A DNA stretch of 25,063 bases from CAZJBP01 sp964544115. Its GTDB lineage: Bacteria; Verrucomicrobiota; Kiritimatiellia; UBA8416; JADHWI01. Location of the stretch: NCBI GenBank assembly GCA_964544115.1, contig CAZJBP010000032.1:1-25063 (forward strand). The letters are read 5' to 3'. Position numbers and translations under genes: made by a program. Position 1 is the stretch's first letter, and every line of letters starts with the position of its first letter. Under the pieces are notes generated by a model. It did not search any database. It had not been told where the DNA came from and saw only the letters and a program-made list of their open reading frames with translations. Shown here in pieces: positions 1 to 7,725 of the stretch.

Positions 1-205
1 TAATCTTCTTCTGTCGTTTCGGGGGCGGAGTCGGCATTGGCAGCGAATGGCGCTTTGTTAAGCGCTATTTCCCGTCCGAGTCCTAATCTTGATCTTAATC
101 GTAATCCATTATGCACGAGCGGATTAAGAGCAAGATTAGGAGTACGATTAAGACGGCAAGGACCCCTAAGTAGGCGCCATTCGAATCGGAATCGGCATCG
201 AGGTT
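1..205 (-). repeat. Complex palindromic repeat, copy A (inverted relative to copy B at 21970-22183)
   Basis: Read on the minus strand, this stretch matches 21970-22183 read on the plus strand over most of its length. The core (44-183) is an imperfect palindrome whose outer arms are CGAATGGCGC (44-53) and GCGCCATTCG (174-183). Nested inside are a hairpin with arms AATGGCGCTT and AAGCGCTATT (about 46-69), and a larger one between 82-107 and 121-140, whose right arm reads GGATTAAGAGCAAGATTAGG. The arms are built of degenerate six-base units such as TAATCT, TGATCT, TAATCG and TAATCC. They are AT-rich in a GC-rich neighbourhood. The 26 bases at 82-107 occur unchanged, inverted, at 22076-22101. The element may continue left of the window. 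Confidence 0.85.
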
Positions 206-451
206 GGCGTGCCGCTCATTCTCGGGTAACGGCCCTGCGGGGTTTCGCCAATTCCGACGCCGACACCGTGATGGTATCGGACTGAAAAGGAAGGACGGTT
301 TAGATGCGTTCGCCCTGTGCGCTCTCGCCTGTGCGCTTGAACCGACCCCGATGCTGGAGTAAGGTCCCCGGCCTGAAGAGCGCGGTCCTGGGGCCCGGCA
401 GCGCGCGGGGCCATGCTGGACGACGCGCAACCCCGGAACCGGGAGTTCGCG
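206..451. other. Gene-free leader upstream of the mannosidase operon
   Basis: I see no gene here. The stretch includes TTTAGATGCG near 299-308, followed by CGCCCTG. A closely similar TTAGATGCG...GCCCTG string sits just outside repeat copy B at 22181-22198, so it may be part of the repeat family. A weak promoter-like pair, TTGAAC (337-342) and TAAGGT (360-365) with 17 bases between, could serve the downstream operon, but the -10 match is poor and I would not rely on it. Confidence 0.4.
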
Positions 452-3307
452 ATGACAGGATCCCTTGCCGACCAGTTGTCCGGAGCCATGACCTCCGCTT
501 CGCAGGAGAACCGTCACCTGCTCGACCGCTTTCTGGCCGAAGTCACGTTCGTGGAGGGCCTGTTCGATCTGCATCCAGCCGAGGCCCCGGCGTGGCGGAA
601 GCTCCTCGCCAAGGCCGCCGAGCGCGTCCGGCTGGCCATTGCCAGCGGAGGGACCGCACTGTCGAAGGCCATCTGCGACGCCGAGGACCTGCTCGCGCCC
701 ATCGCCCGCGTGGCGAAGACGTATACCGTCTATTGCGTGGGGCACGGCCACCTCGACATGAACTGGATGTGGTCGTGGCCGGAAACCGTCGCGGCGACGA
801 ACGACATGTTCCGCACGGTCCTGCGCCTGATGGAAGAATACCCCGATTTCCATTTCTCGCAGAGCCAGGCCGCCATGTACGAGATCGTGCAGAAGCACAA
901 CCCGGCCATGCTCGACGAAATCCGGGCTCGCGTGAAAGAGGGCCGGTGGGAGGTCACCGCCAGCCACTGGGTGGAGGGCGAGAAGAACGTCGTCGTGGGC
1001 GAGAGCCTCTGCCGGCACCTCCTGGAAACCCGCCGCTTCATGCAGGAGCTGTTCGGCCTTTCGCCCGAGGATGTGCAGATCGACTGGTCGCCCGACACGT
1101 TCGGCCACGCCGCGACGATCCCGAGCTACCTCGTCCGCGGCGGAGTGAAGCGCTATTACCTCTGCCGGACGGGCAACATGCCCACGCCCCCGATGGCCTT
1201 CTGGTGGGAGGCGCCCGACGGCTCGCGCGTCGTCGTCTGCAGGGAGACGACGTGGTACAATGGCGTCTTCTCGCCGGGCGAGATCGTGCCCGCGCTGCTC
1301 GGGTTCTGCAAAGGCACGGGCCTGCGCTTCTGGATGTACGTCTACGGCGTGGGCGACCACGGCGGCGGGCCGACGCGCCGCGACCTCGAACGCGCCGCCG
1401 AAATGGTGACCTGGCCGGTCTTTCCGACGCTCACGCTTTGCCCCTCGAGCCGGTTCTATGATGCGCTGGAAAAGGCGGGCGACCGGCTGCCGGTCGTTAA
1501 GGGTGAACTGAACTTCGAGCTGACCGGGTGCTACACCTCGCAGACGCTCATCAAACGCTCCGTGCGGCTTGCCGAGAGCCAGCTCTGCGACGCGGAGACC
1601 TCGGCCGCGCTGGCCTGGGCCTCGGCGGGCCTCCCCTACCCGGCCGCCACGCTGCGCGAGAATTGGCGCAGATCGCTGTTCAATCACTTTCACGACATCC
1701 TGCCCGGATCCTGCGTTCACGACAGCCGGACCTACACGCATGGTCTCTTCCAGGAGATTGTCGCCGCAGCGGGCATCGCCGAGACCAACGCGCTCCGGGG
1801 CATCGCGGCGAAGGTCGACACCTCGCACGCGGCCGAGGAGTTGAAGCCCGTCCCCTCGAGCTTCATGCGCTCTTCGCTCGGAGCCGGCATCGGATACGGC
1901 GCGGGCGAAGGACGCGCCTCGAGCGCGGAACAGAGCGCGGGACAGGGCCCGCGGCCCTTTGTCATATTCAACACGCTCGCCCATGAGCGGGCCGGCGTGG
2001 CCACGGTGCAGGTGTGGGACAGCCCGCCCCCGGGCGAGACCCGCAAGCTCCAGGACTACGCGTTCTCGGTGGTTTTGCCGTCGGGCAAGACCGTTGCGGC
2101 CCAGCGGGTCGCCACCGGCACGTTCTGGTTCCACGACTTCGTCACCCTCGCCTTCCCGGTCGAGCCCCTGCCGGGATTCGGATACGCCACGTACGTGATC
2201 AAGGAAGAGAAGACGGCCGCCGGCACGCCGATCGCAAGCGGCGACTGCGTCATGGAGAACGAGCGGGTTCGCGTCAAGATCGACACCCTCACCGGCCAGA
2301 TCAGCAGCCTGACGGATAAGGCGTCCGGCGTGGACGTGATCGATCCCGCCCGGCAGGCCGGCGTGCTTGAAGTCGCCACGGAGCGCCCGCACGAGGCGAG
2401 CGCGTGGTCGATCGACAAGACGCTCCGGATGGAAAGGATGGAAGTCGTCAGCACCCGCGTGACGCAGAACGGCCCCCACCTGGCGCGGCTGGACGTGGCG
2501 TGCCGGATCCGGGAATCGTCGTTCACCGTGCAGTACGAACTGCGCGCCGACGACCCCTGCCTGTACATCTCGCTCGACGGCACCTGGCTCGAACGCGGCA
2601 CGGCGCAGGCCGGCGTCCCGAACCTGAGCATCGCGTTCCCGCTGGCGCTCAAGGATGCGGCCGCGAGCTACGAAATCCCCTTCGGCGGCATCGACCGCAA
2701 GCAGAACGCCGGCGAAGAGGTCCCCGCCATCCGGTGGGCCGCCGTGACGGGCTTGTCCGGCAAGAAGCGCGCGGGCTGCGTCCTGCTGAATGACTGCAAA
2801 CACGGCCACTCGCTCGACGGCGACACGCTGCGGCTGAGGCTCATCCGCAGCACCTATGAGCCAGACCCGCTGCCGGAGCTCGGACGGCACCGCGTGCGCC
2901 TGGGACTGGTCCCGTTCGCCGGCAGCCTTTCCACCGCCGATGCCATCCGTCTCGGAGCGGATTTCAACCAGCCGCTGCGGCCGACCGGGACCGATGTTCA
3001 CAAGGGCGTCCTCCCCTCGGCGGGCGCGTTCCTGTCGCTGGCACCCGCCAACATCGCCTTCTCCGCGCTGAAGAAGACCGAAGACGGGAATGAACTCCTC
3101 ATCCGGGTGTTCGAGACGGAAGGGAAGACGACCGTGGCCCGGATCGGGGTGGACGCCAAACTCCTCGGAACGCTGGCGGGAGCCGTGGAGGTTGACGTCC
3201 TGGAGCGGCCCGTCGCCGGGAGCCGTCTGAAGATCAAGGGCAACGGGGTGTCGGTGCCGGTTCCCGCCCACGGCCTTGCGACCGTACGGCTGCAGGTCCA
3301 GTGGTGA
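452..3307 (+). CDS. Alpha-mannosidase, glycoside hydrolase family 38
   Basis: This is a 951-residue GH38 retaining alpha-mannosidase, which cleaves terminal alpha-mannose from glycans. The family signature GHGHLDMNWMW lies at about residues 97-107, with zinc-ligand candidates H98 and D102. The catalytic nucleophile is the Asp of PDTFGH (D215). NHFHDILPGS (H414, D415) supplies the further metal-site His-Asp pair. The C-terminal half is the long beta-sandwich region usual in the family, and the length is typical. I chose ATG 452 because GGGAG lies six bases upstream; an in-frame ATG at 413 would add 13 unconserved-looking residues. No signal peptide is visible, so it probably acts in the cytoplasm on imported oligosaccharides. 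It opens a seven-gene same-strand run, with the next gene starting four bases after its stop. The family call is very secure; the substrate linkage is not known. Confidence 0.95.
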   Translation: MTGSLADQLSGAMTSASQENRHLLDRFLAEVTFVEGLFDLHPAEAPAWRKLLAKAAERVRLAIASGGTALSKAICDAEDLLAPIARVAKTYTVYCVGHGHLDMNWMWSWPETVAATNDMFRTVLRLMEEYPDFHFSQSQAAMYEIVQKHNPAMLDEIRARVKEGRWEVTASHWVEGEKNVVVGESLCRHLLETRRFMQELFGLSPEDVQIDWSPDTFGHAATIPSYLVRGGVKRYYLCRTGNMPTPPMAFWWEAPDGSRVVVCRETTWYNGVFSPGEIVPALLGFCKGTGLRFWMYVYGVGDHGGGPTRRDLERAAEMVTWPVFPTLTLCPSSRFYDALEKAGDRLPVVKGELNFELTGCYTSQTLIKRSVRLAESQLCDAETSAALAWASAGLPYPAATLRENWRRSLFNHFHDILPGSCVHDSRTYTHGLFQEIVAAAGIAETNALRGIAAKVDTSHAAEELKPVPSSFMRSSLGAGIGYGAGEGRASSAEQSAGQGPRPFVIFNTLAHERAGVATVQVWDSPPPGETRKLQDYAFSVVLPSGKTVAAQRVATGTFWFHDFVTLAFPVEPLPGFGYATYVIKEEKTAAGTPIASGDCVMENERVRVKIDTLTGQISSLTDKASGVDVIDPARQAGVLEVATERPHEASAWSIDKTLRMERMEVVSTRVTQNGPHLARLDVACRIRESSFTVQYELRADDPCLYISLDGTWLERGTAQAGVPNLSIAFPLALKDAAASYEIPFGGIDRKQNAGEEVPAIRWAAVTGLSGKKRAGCVLLNDCKHGHSLDGDTLRLRLIRSTYEPDPLPELGRHRVRLGLVPFAGSLSTADAIRLGADFNQPLRPTGTDVHKGVLPSAGAFLSLAPANIAFSALKKTEDGNELLIRVFETEGKTTVARIGVDAKLLGTLAGAVEVDVLERPVAGSRLKIKGNGVSVPVPAHGLATVRLQVQW

Positions 3308-3311
3308 TGCC

Positions 3312-4262
3312 ATGAGCAGAAACGCAACGATTTCATTGGTCAATTTTCACGTCCAGCTGCCCTCTGACGAACCGGATCGCCTGGCAAAGACCCTCCGGCA
3401 GATGGGCGAACATGTGGACCAGGCGGCCGCACTCAAGAGCGACCTCGTGGCCTTTCCCGAAGTTTGCACCACGTGCGGAACGACGAATCCTTGGGCGTGC
3501 GAACCGCTCGACGGCCCGACGATCTCCGCCATGTCGAAGAAAGCAAAGGATCGCGGAATCTGGATCGTCTGCCCGATGGGCACCCTGGAGGGGGACAAGA
3601 AGCGCAACAGCTCGGTGTTGATCGACAGGACGGGCCGCGTCGCCGGGGTCTACCATAAGAACTTTCCGACACATCCGGAACTGGATGCCGGAATCATCCC
3701 CGGCACCGCGACGCCGGTGTTCGAGACCGATTTCGGCCGGGTCGGATTGTGCATCTGTTTCGACCTGGACTTCTGGGAAGTAGGCTCCGCGCTTTGCGAG
3801 AAGAAGGCTGAGCTGGTCATCTGGTCTTCCATGTGGCAGGGGCGGCGGATGCTGACCCGGTGGGCCATTGAGTTCGGCTTCCACATGGGCGCCGCCTATT
3901 CCGACAGGTCCATGTTCGTGGACATCGTCGGCCGCGAGATCGCCGGCATCAGCCGGAACGCCCACGACGCCACCGGCTGTGCGCCGCTCGTAACCGCCAC
4001 GCTGGACCTGGACCGCCGGCTTCTTCATCACGATTTCAACATCGAGCCGCTGAGGCGGCTGTTCGCAACATACGGGCCCAGCGCCGCACACGTGGAATGG
4101 ATGCCGGAGGAATGCCGGGTCGTATTCGGGTCACAGATGCCGGGAGTATCAAGCGATCACCTTGTCGAGGAATTCGGGCTGGAGCCGATACGGACCTACA
4201 TCTCGCGGGCGCGCCGCGACCGGCAAAGGGCGTTGAACGGAACGTATCCGGTGCTCAGGTAG
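3312..4262 (+). CDS. Carbon-nitrogen hydrolase (nitrilase superfamily)
   Basis: A 316-residue nitrilase-superfamily amidohydrolase with the full catalytic triad. The Glu is in AFPEVCTT (E50), the Lys in YHKNFPTHPE (K116) and the nucleophilic Cys in LCICFDLDFWE (C149, followed by F-D as is usual). Such enzymes hydrolyse amide or carbamoyl bonds in the cytoplasm, but nothing in the sequence fixes the substrate. The ATG at 3312 lies four bases after the mannosidase stop, which suggests translational coupling. A longer reading from 3276 would overlap the previous gene and adds nothing conserved. In this context a role in removing an amide, for example from an N-acylated or amidated sugar derivative, is possible but is only inference. 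Confidence 0.88.
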   Translation: MSRNATISLVNFHVQLPSDEPDRLAKTLRQMGEHVDQAAALKSDLVAFPEVCTTCGTTNPWACEPLDGPTISAMSKKAKDRGIWIVCPMGTLEGDKKRNSSVLIDRTGRVAGVYHKNFPTHPELDAGIIPGTATPVFETDFGRVGLCICFDLDFWEVGSALCEKKAELVIWSSMWQGRRMLTRWAIEFGFHMGAAYSDRSMFVDIVGREIAGISRNAHDATGCAPLVTATLDLDRRLLHHDFNIEPLRRLFATYGPSAAHVEWMPEECRVVFGSQMPGVSSDHLVEEFGLEPIRTYISRARRDRQRALNGTYPVLR

Positions 4263-4309
4263 AGGACGGTGACCGGCGGCGGGTGAGCCCAAAAAGAGGA
4301 GATCCAAAG

Positions 4310-5380
4310 ATGTCGACAGGCAGCAAGCGTAAGGTGGCGACCGTCTGTGGTGACGGTCACCTGCGCGTGATCGAACAGGCCGCGCCCGAACTGAGGCACG
4401 GGACCGTTCTGGTGGACGTGCACGCGTCGCTCGTGAGTCCGGGTACCGAACTGAACGGTTGGCGCAGCCTGGCGGAGAAGCGGAGGAATCCCGACGCCGG
4501 CGCCGCCCCGCGGCCTTTCGGCTACTCCAATGCCGGCATAGTCCGAGCCGTCGGAGAGGGAGTGACGGAATTCAAACCCGGAAGCCGCGTCGTCTGCATA
4601 GGCGCAGGCTACGCGCTTCACACCGACCTGGCCGTGGTCCCCCACAACCTCTGCGCCGCGCTTCCCTGCAAAGTGACGTTCGCCCAAGGGGCCTATGCCA
4701 TGCTTGCCGCAACCGCGCTGCACACCCTGCGCCGCGGCGAGCCGCAATTCGGCGAATCGGTCGGCGTGCTCGGACTGGGCCTGGTCGGCCAACTCACCGC
4801 CCAGCTGTACAAACTGGCGGGAAACTACGTCATCGGGTGGGACCAGATTGAGCGCCGCCTGCGGATTGCGAAGGAGTGGGGAATCGACGGCACGGTGGCT
4901 GCCGGAGCCCAGGATGAGGTGGCCGCAGCCCGGATGTTCACGCGGGGCCTGGGCCTTGACGCGGCGGTGATGGCGAACGCGGGCGAGTGCGATGAGACGG
5001 TGCAAAAGCTCGTCCGGTCCATGAAGATTTCTTCCGACGGCCACCCCATGGGCCGCATCATGATCGTCGGATGGCCGACCTTCCAGTTCGCCAGCCTGAT
5101 CGGAGGCATGAACAACCTCGACATCCGCCGCTGTTCGCGGACCGGGCCTGGCTACCACGACGACGCGTGGGAAGTTGGAGGAGCGTATCCACCCGTGTTC
5201 ATGCGCTGGACAACGCGGACGAACCTCGACTTGTGCATGCGGCTGATCGAAGAAGGCCGGCTGAATGTGGACGTTCTGACCACACACCGGATTCCTTTCC
5301 AGGACATGGACGCACAGGTGGACCGGCTCCTGGACGACCCGGACGCGATGCTGGGAGTGGTTTTCGAGTACGAACGCTGA
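4310..5380 (+). CDS. Medium-chain dehydrogenase/reductase (zinc-type alcohol dehydrogenase-like)
   Basis: A 356-residue MDR-superfamily oxidoreductase. The N-terminal GroES-like half includes SLVSPGTELNGW and GYSNAGIVRAVGEG. The Rossmann half begins with the nucleotide-binding loop GLGLVG (G155, G157, G160). The usual catalytic-zinc Cys of classic alcohol dehydrogenases is replaced: the position after the first strand reads SLVSPGTE. It may therefore be zinc-independent, like other sugar-oxidising or BchC-like members. The start at 4310 has an excellent AAGAGGAGA Shine-Dalgarno upstream. It lies 47 bases after the nitrilase gene and 15 before the epimerase gene, so it probably oxidises or reduces a sugar or polyol intermediate of the same pathway. 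The exact substrate is unknown. Confidence 0.85.
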   Translation: MSTGSKRKVATVCGDGHLRVIEQAAPELRHGTVLVDVHASLVSPGTELNGWRSLAEKRRNPDAGAAPRPFGYSNAGIVRAVGEGVTEFKPGSRVVCIGAGYALHTDLAVVPHNLCAALPCKVTFAQGAYAMLAATALHTLRRGEPQFGESVGVLGLGLVGQLTAQLYKLAGNYVIGWDQIERRLRIAKEWGIDGTVAAGAQDEVAAARMFTRGLGLDAAVMANAGECDETVQKLVRSMKISSDGHPMGRIMIVGWPTFQFASLIGGMNNLDIRRCSRTGPGYHDDAWEVGGAYPPVFMRWTTRTNLDLCMRLIEEGRLNVDVLTTHRIPFQDMDAQVDRLLDDPDAMLGVVFEYER

Positions 5381-5395
5381 TCGCGGAGGATCTTC

Positions 5396-6205
5396 ATGAC
5401 CTCAACTCGCACGCCTTTTACTCTCTTCACCAAGCCCTGGCCGGGCAAGTCCCTGCCGGAACTGGCCGGCTTCGTGCGCTCTCTCGGGTTCGACGGGATC
5501 GAACTGCCAGTGCGGCCGGGATTCCAGGTTCCTCCCGAAAATGTGAAGAGGGGCCTTCCGGATGCCGTGAGGGTGTTCGCGGACATCGGGCTCAAGATCG
5601 GGTCCATCGCCGCGCCCACGGACGAAGCGACCATGGCTGCATGCGCCGAGGCCCACATCCCGATCATCCGGATCATGGCGCCCATTCCGGCGGGGGCGAA
5701 CTATCTCGCGGCGATTGAAGAGTACCAGCGCCAATGGGACAAGCTTGTTCCGCTGGCGGAGAAACACGGGGTCGCCATCGGCGTGCAGAATCACTACGGC
5801 CGCTTCCTGGCTAATGCCATGCAACTCCGGCATGCGATCGGGAAGTATCACCCCAGACACATCTGCGCAATCTGGGATCCGGCGCACAACGGCCTGGAAG
5901 GAGAACAGGTTGACCTGGCGATCGACACGGTGTGGTCGCACCTGCGGATCGTCAACTTCAAGAGCGCATTCTGGAAGCTTGCGTCAACGCCGGAGGCGGG
6001 CGAGTCGCAGTGGGAGGTCTCCTGGACAACGGGCCGCCGCGGCCGGGCCCACTGGCGCTGGACGGCCGACGAGCTGACAAAGAGGGGCTTTCAGGGGGAC
6101 ATCTGCTTCTCGGCCGAGTACACCGACCATGCGGCGGTGGACAAACTCATCGGTGAAGACATCACGTACGCCAAGTCACTCTTTGCCCAAGGCGGCAGAG
6201 GCTGA
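5396..6205 (+). CDS. Sugar phosphate isomerase/epimerase (xylose-isomerase-like TIM barrel)
   Basis: A 269-residue protein of the AP-endonuclease-2/xylose-isomerase-like TIM-barrel superfamily. Candidate metal-binding and catalytic positions are H133 in QNHYGRF, D161 and H164 in IWDPAHNGLEGE and E241 in CFSAEYTD, spread along the barrel as in epimerases and isomerases of this group. It most likely interconverts keto- or aldo-sugars, or acts as a dehydratase, in the cytoplasm. The start has GGAGGA upstream and lies 15 bases after the dehydrogenase stop. The dehydrogenase-epimerase pairing is common in catabolic clusters for unusual sugars or polyols. The fold is confident and the reaction is unassigned. 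Confidence 0.87.
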   Translation: MTSTRTPFTLFTKPWPGKSLPELAGFVRSLGFDGIELPVRPGFQVPPENVKRGLPDAVRVFADIGLKIGSIAAPTDEATMAACAEAHIPIIRIMAPIPAGANYLAAIEEYQRQWDKLVPLAEKHGVAIGVQNHYGRFLANAMQLRHAIGKYHPRHICAIWDPAHNGLEGEQVDLAIDTVWSHLRIVNFKSAFWKLASTPEAGESQWEVSWTTGRRGRAHWRWTADELTKRGFQGDICFSAEYTDHAAVDKLIGEDITYAKSLFAQGGRG

Positions 6206-6343
6206 AGGGGGTTGGCTGCGGTTCTCTCTTTCTCGCCCGGTGCCCGCCTGCTACAAGCTCCGTGGACGCATACACACTCTCGGTCACTGGGCCGGGCCGA
6301 GAAGGGTGGCACACATAGAATCGTGCCGGCCAAGGAGCTCTGG

Positions 6344-7723
6344 ATGAAACTCAAGAAGACGAATGACGTGTATCACGAAGTGCATCGGCCCCAGTTTCAT
6401 TTCACTCCTCGGGTGAACTGGACGAATGATCCCAACGGTTTGGTATTCTACAAAGGCGAATACCACCTGTTCTTCCAGTTGAACGCGAAGGGCATCAACT
6501 GGGGGCCCAACACGTGGGGCCATGCGATCAGCCGCGATCTGGTCCACTGGGAGCAGATCGGGGACGCCATCAAGCCGGACGCCTACGGATGGATCTGGTC
6601 CGGCTCGGCGGTGGTGGACTGGGAAAACACCGCGGGACTCCAGCAGGGCCGCGAGAAGACACTCGTGGCGATCTACACAACCGGATCAGCAAGAGTTGCG
6701 GGGTGGGAGGGAGCCGGAAACCCGGCCGTCCAGGCCATTGCCTACAGCAATGACCGCGGCCGGACCTGGAAGAAGTTCAAAGGGAACCCGGTGCTGGGCC
6801 ACCTCCGCGGGAGCAATCGCGATCCGAAGGTCATCTGGCACGCGCCGACCCGGACTTGGATCATGGCCTTGTACGTCGATGAGAACGATTTTGCCCTGTT
6901 TTCCTCAAAGAATCTGATCACGTGGGAGCATCTTCAGGACCTCCACCTGTGCGGATCGAGTGAGTGTCCTGATTTCTTCGAGCTTCCCGTTGACGGCAAC
7001 CCCGCCAACAGCCGCTGGGTCTTTTGGGGCGGAGACAGCCGGTACCTGATCGGACGCTTCGACGGGCGCACGTTCCACAAGGAGCACGACCACTGGAAGC
7101 TGGAGCAGGGGCCGAACGGGTATGCGGCCCAAACGTGGAGCGATGTTCCCGGCGGACGCCGGCTGCAGATCTCATGGATGAGGGACGGGAAGTATCCGTC
7201 CATGCCCTTCAACCAGCAGATGACGTTTCCCGTGGAGCTCACGCTCAGGAAGTTCCCGGAGAGCATCCGGCTCTGCCGCAACCCGGCCGCCGAGATCGCG
7301 AAGTTGCATGCGCGCAAACATCAGTGGGCTGGCGAGGTGCTCAAGCCGGGCAAGAACCTGGTGCCCCGGACGAAGCACGATCTGTTCGACATCCAGGTCG
7401 ACGTCCGGATGGGAAGCGCCACCGGATTCGGATTGGTCATTCGCGGCCACGATCTGCGCTACCATGCGCAGGAGAAGAAGTTTACCTTCCTCGGGCGCGA
7501 CGTCCAGACGTGGGAGGAGCTGAAAGACGGGCGGCTGCAGTTCCGCGTGCTGGTGGACCGTACGTCCGTGGAGCTGTTCAGCGCGGACGGGAAGGCCTCG
7601 GCGTCCTTCTGTTACCTGCCCGAGGCGCGGGACTGGCCGCTCGAATTCTACGCAACGAATGCGGGTGTGAGAATCAAGTCGCTGGTCGCGCATGAGCTGC
7701 GCTCCATCTGGAAGGGAGCCTGA
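6344..7723 (+). CDS. Glycoside hydrolase family 32 (beta-fructosidase/levanase type)
   Basis: A 459-residue GH32 enzyme, which hydrolyses beta-fructosides such as sucrose, inulin or levan. All three signature motifs are present: the nucleophile in WTNDPNGL (D29), the transition-state stabiliser in NRDPKVIW (D160) and the acid/base Glu of the EC motif in SSECPDFF (E207). A five-bladed propeller is followed by the C-terminal beta-sandwich (roughly residues 330-459, with VDRTSVELFSADGKASASF typical of it). I chose ATG 6344 because AAGGAG lies just upstream. Upstream in-frame codons give a low-complexity tail without homology features, and no signal peptide is seen from either start. A 138-base gap (6206-6343), in which I see nothing definite, separates it from the epimerase gene. 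The next gene begins two bases after its stop. Confidence 0.93.
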   Translation: MKLKKTNDVYHEVHRPQFHFTPRVNWTNDPNGLVFYKGEYHLFFQLNAKGINWGPNTWGHAISRDLVHWEQIGDAIKPDAYGWIWSGSAVVDWENTAGLQQGREKTLVAIYTTGSARVAGWEGAGNPAVQAIAYSNDRGRTWKKFKGNPVLGHLRGSNRDPKVIWHAPTRTWIMALYVDENDFALFSSKNLITWEHLQDLHLCGSSECPDFFELPVDGNPANSRWVFWGGDSRYLIGRFDGRTFHKEHDHWKLEQGPNGYAAQTWSDVPGGRRLQISWMRDGKYPSMPFNQQMTFPVELTLRKFPESIRLCRNPAAEIAKLHARKHQWAGEVLKPGKNLVPRTKHDLFDIQVDVRMGSATGFGLVIRGHDLRYHAQEKKFTFLGRDVQTWEELKDGRLQFRVLVDRTSVELFSADGKASASFCYLPEARDWPLEFYATNAGVRIKSLVAHELRSIWKGA

Positions 7724-7725
7724 AG

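Noticed and set aside
304..1461. Plus-strand open frame beginning at the shared ATGCG string
   Set aside because: It overlaps the mannosidase gene in another frame, and the translation is Arg/Pro-rich with no domain.
95..3343. 1082-codon antisense open frame across the mannosidase gene
   Set aside because: It is the mirror of a GH38 gene with all catalytic motifs. The antisense translation is Arg/His/Gly-rich without motifs. Only its last codons in repeat copy A are noted as a finding.
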